A DNA stretch of 64,000 bases from Petrachloros mirabilis ULC683 (GTDB taxonomy: Bacteria > Cyanobacteriota > Cyanobacteriia > Thermosynechococcales > Thermosynechococcaceae): the NCBI RefSeq assembly GCF_009939295.1, contig NZ_WVIC01000007.1, forward strand, positions 1 to 64,000, given 5' to 3'. Position 1 is the first letter of the stretch, and each line of letters opens with the position of its first letter. A program made the position numbers and the translations under genes. The notes under the pieces are model-generated. The model saw only the letters and a list, made by a program, of their open reading frames with translations. It was not told the DNA's origin and ran no database searches. Positions 62,865 to 64,000 of the stretch are shown one piece after another.

Positions 62865-64000
62865 TTAGCATTCCGGTAGACTGACGACAAAGGTGCTACC
62901 GGGGAGTGCCTGGGGGTCAGTGGATGGATCTAGGGCGGGACTAAAAACCTGCAAATCGCCCTGCATTTGAGCTAGTAGGCTTTGAGCAATGTTCAGTCCA
63001 AGACCCGTTCCGGGAATGTCGGTACGGGCTTGCACCCCTCGATACCGACGCTCAAAAATATGGGGTAAGTCTTGGCAAGGGATGCCGGGGCCAGTATCGC
63101 TAACGATGATTTGCTGTTGGTTGGGGTTTTGGGCGGGCAATCGCTGCACGGAGATCCGGATCTGCCCTTGGGCAGGCGTATATTTCAGGGCGTTGTCGAT
63201 CAGGTTGCTGAAGACTTCTCGCAAGGCCATGGGGTCAGCATTGACGGGCGGAAGTTCTGCGGGAATTTGCACTTGTAGGTGTAACTGCCGCTCTTCTAGG
63301 GTGCCTGCGATCGCACCCACAATCGGATTCAAAATTTCCAGCACCCAGCAGGGCTGGAGTTGAAGGTCTTGGCCAGTCCCCAGTCCCTGAGCGGGAGGGA
63401 GTGCCATAGGAGATATGGGGGGAAGAGACAACTGCGAGCTGGGTTTAAAAGGCGAGGTTTCGGTTTCCAGGGCGGCTTCCCCCAAATCAATCGCGCCATC
63501 AAACTGCTGTAGCAATTCTTCTAAGCGATCACTTTGCTGAACAATGCTATCTGCGATCTGGCGATTAGTATCTTCGGGGAGTAGGCGCTTGAGTAACAAT
63601 TTTCCCAGGGTGCGCAGGGTGGTGAGGGGATTGCGAAACTGATGGAGCAAATTGGCAAAAGTTTGATACTGCTGCCCCTGGAGCAGCCGCTGCTCTCCCC
63701 CAGCCATGGCCAGCCATTGAGCGCGTTGATCAAGAACGCAGGCCATGGCCAGGGTATGGGCCATTTGCTCAAGCTGATCGTGCTCCCGAGGGCTCCAGTG
63801 GCGCTGCTCTCGCGCCGCCACTAACAGCCCTAGCATCACCGAGTTGTGCATGATGGGAACGACAACCCGGCGCGGCTGCCGGAGGCTCAGCGCAGCGGAG
63901 GCTGGAGACATTGTGCTCTGGCTGGTCTCCTCTGCTGGCAGGCGAAATGAAGGCAGGGTCCACTCCGCTGACAGTTGCCAGGAGCTTGATTGCCCCCAGG
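62865..64000 (-). CDS. Sensor histidine kinase, 5' part beyond window
   Basis: The visible part has a C-terminal half of a GAF domain (VVVPIMHNSVMLGLLVAAREQRHWSPREHDQLEQMAHTLAMAC) and a kinase core: H box FANLLHQFRNPLTTLRTLGKLLLKRL, N box NLIDNALKYTP, G1 DTGPGIP and G2 GTGLGLNIAQSLLAQMQG. An internal ATG is at 63911, but the frame stays open without a stop to the window edge and continues GAF-like sequence, so the gene is partial. The H box sequence HQFRNPLT is the cyanobacterial variant of HExRNPL. Confidence 0.85.
   Translation of the reverse strand, partial: WGQSSSWQLSAEWTLPSFRLPAEETSQSTMSPASAALSLRQPRRVVVPIMHNSVMLGLLVAAREQRHWSPREHDQLEQMAHTLAMACVLDQRAQWLAMAGGEQRLLQGQQYQTFANLLHQFRNPLTTLRTLGKLLLKRLLPEDTNRQIADSIVQQSDRLEELLQQFDGAIDLGEAALETETSPFKPSSQLSLPPISPMALPPAQGLGTGQDLQLQPCWVLEILNPIVGAIAGTLEERQLHLQVQIPAELPPVNADPMALREVFSNLIDNALKYTPAQGQIRISVQRLPAQNPNQQQIIVSDTGPGIPCQDLPHIFERRYRGVQARTDIPGTGLGLNIAQSLLAQMQGDLQVFSPALDPSTDPQALPGSTFVVSLPEC

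Overview
The window is cyanobacterial chromosome. The photosynthesis genes show this: psbEFLJ with rubA and ycf48, petM, cytochrome c6, PsbV, CyanoP, NdhL, two one-helix high-light-inducible proteins, cyAbrB, and several cyanobacteria-only DUF families. The HIP1 octamer GCGATCGC also recurs throughout. Gene content and style suggest a Leptolyngbya/Synechococcales-type organism, but the genus cannot be fixed from this sequence. I see no tRNA, rRNA, CRISPR array, prophage or intact transposase gene.

Layout. 0-7.4 kb: a truncated BMP-type binding lipoprotein, a 1232-residue HTH/NB-ARC/WD40 STAND protein, and an SLH/OprB iron-uptake-type porin. 7.5-15 kb: lepA, petJ, psbV, accD and ferredoxin sulfite reductase (sir). 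15-28 kb: small DUF proteins, homoserine dehydrogenase, PcrA helicase, a radical-SAM protein followed by a DICT/HD protein, and an ATP-grasp peptide ligase with a LysE-type exporter. 28.5-33 kb: exonuclease III, two small unknown genes, a PedR-like LuxR regulator and prfC. 33-37 kb: petM, rubA-ycf48-psbEFLJ, a PsiE-like protein and an Hli. 37-43 kb: a DrrAB-type ABC exporter, cyclophilin, sodB, and sdhB with a second Hli. 43.6-48 kb: cyAbrB, ndhL-DUF3007-trpA and glcD. 48-64 kb: ArsR, a flippase, SpoIIM, an IscA/ErpA protein, an alpha/beta hydrolase, CyanoP, two histidine kinases, a SepF-like protein, DUF3370, NDH-2, DUF4058 and a TIGR03032 protein.

The most unusual layer is a dense set of short non-autonomous mobile repeats (MITE-like, about 80-200 bp) between the genes, in at least five families told apart by their ends. 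Family 1 (GAGGC ends) makes 3-bp TNA target duplications. All five copies with perfect duplications sit on the stop codon of a gene (lepA, a 2TM gene, psbJ, glcD, spoIIM); a sixth copy enters an ORF and encodes its last 25 residues. Family 2 (ends CTACGGTGTACACACA) makes about 11-bp duplications, and one copy has an empty-site counterpart in this window. Family 3 (ends CGTGAGTTCGA) has a near-identical inverted pair 5.4 kb apart. Family 4 has ATATAGCGGTT-type ends and family 5 has CTAGTG ends. A 28-bp small dispersed repeat made of two mini-hairpins is nested inside several family 1-3 copies.

A 255-bp IS200/IS605-like remnant with an omega-RNA-like right end lies between the cyAbrB stop codon and its terminator, bounded by a 25-bp inverted repeat. 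Functional calls are from protein-sequence recognition only; no database search was run.
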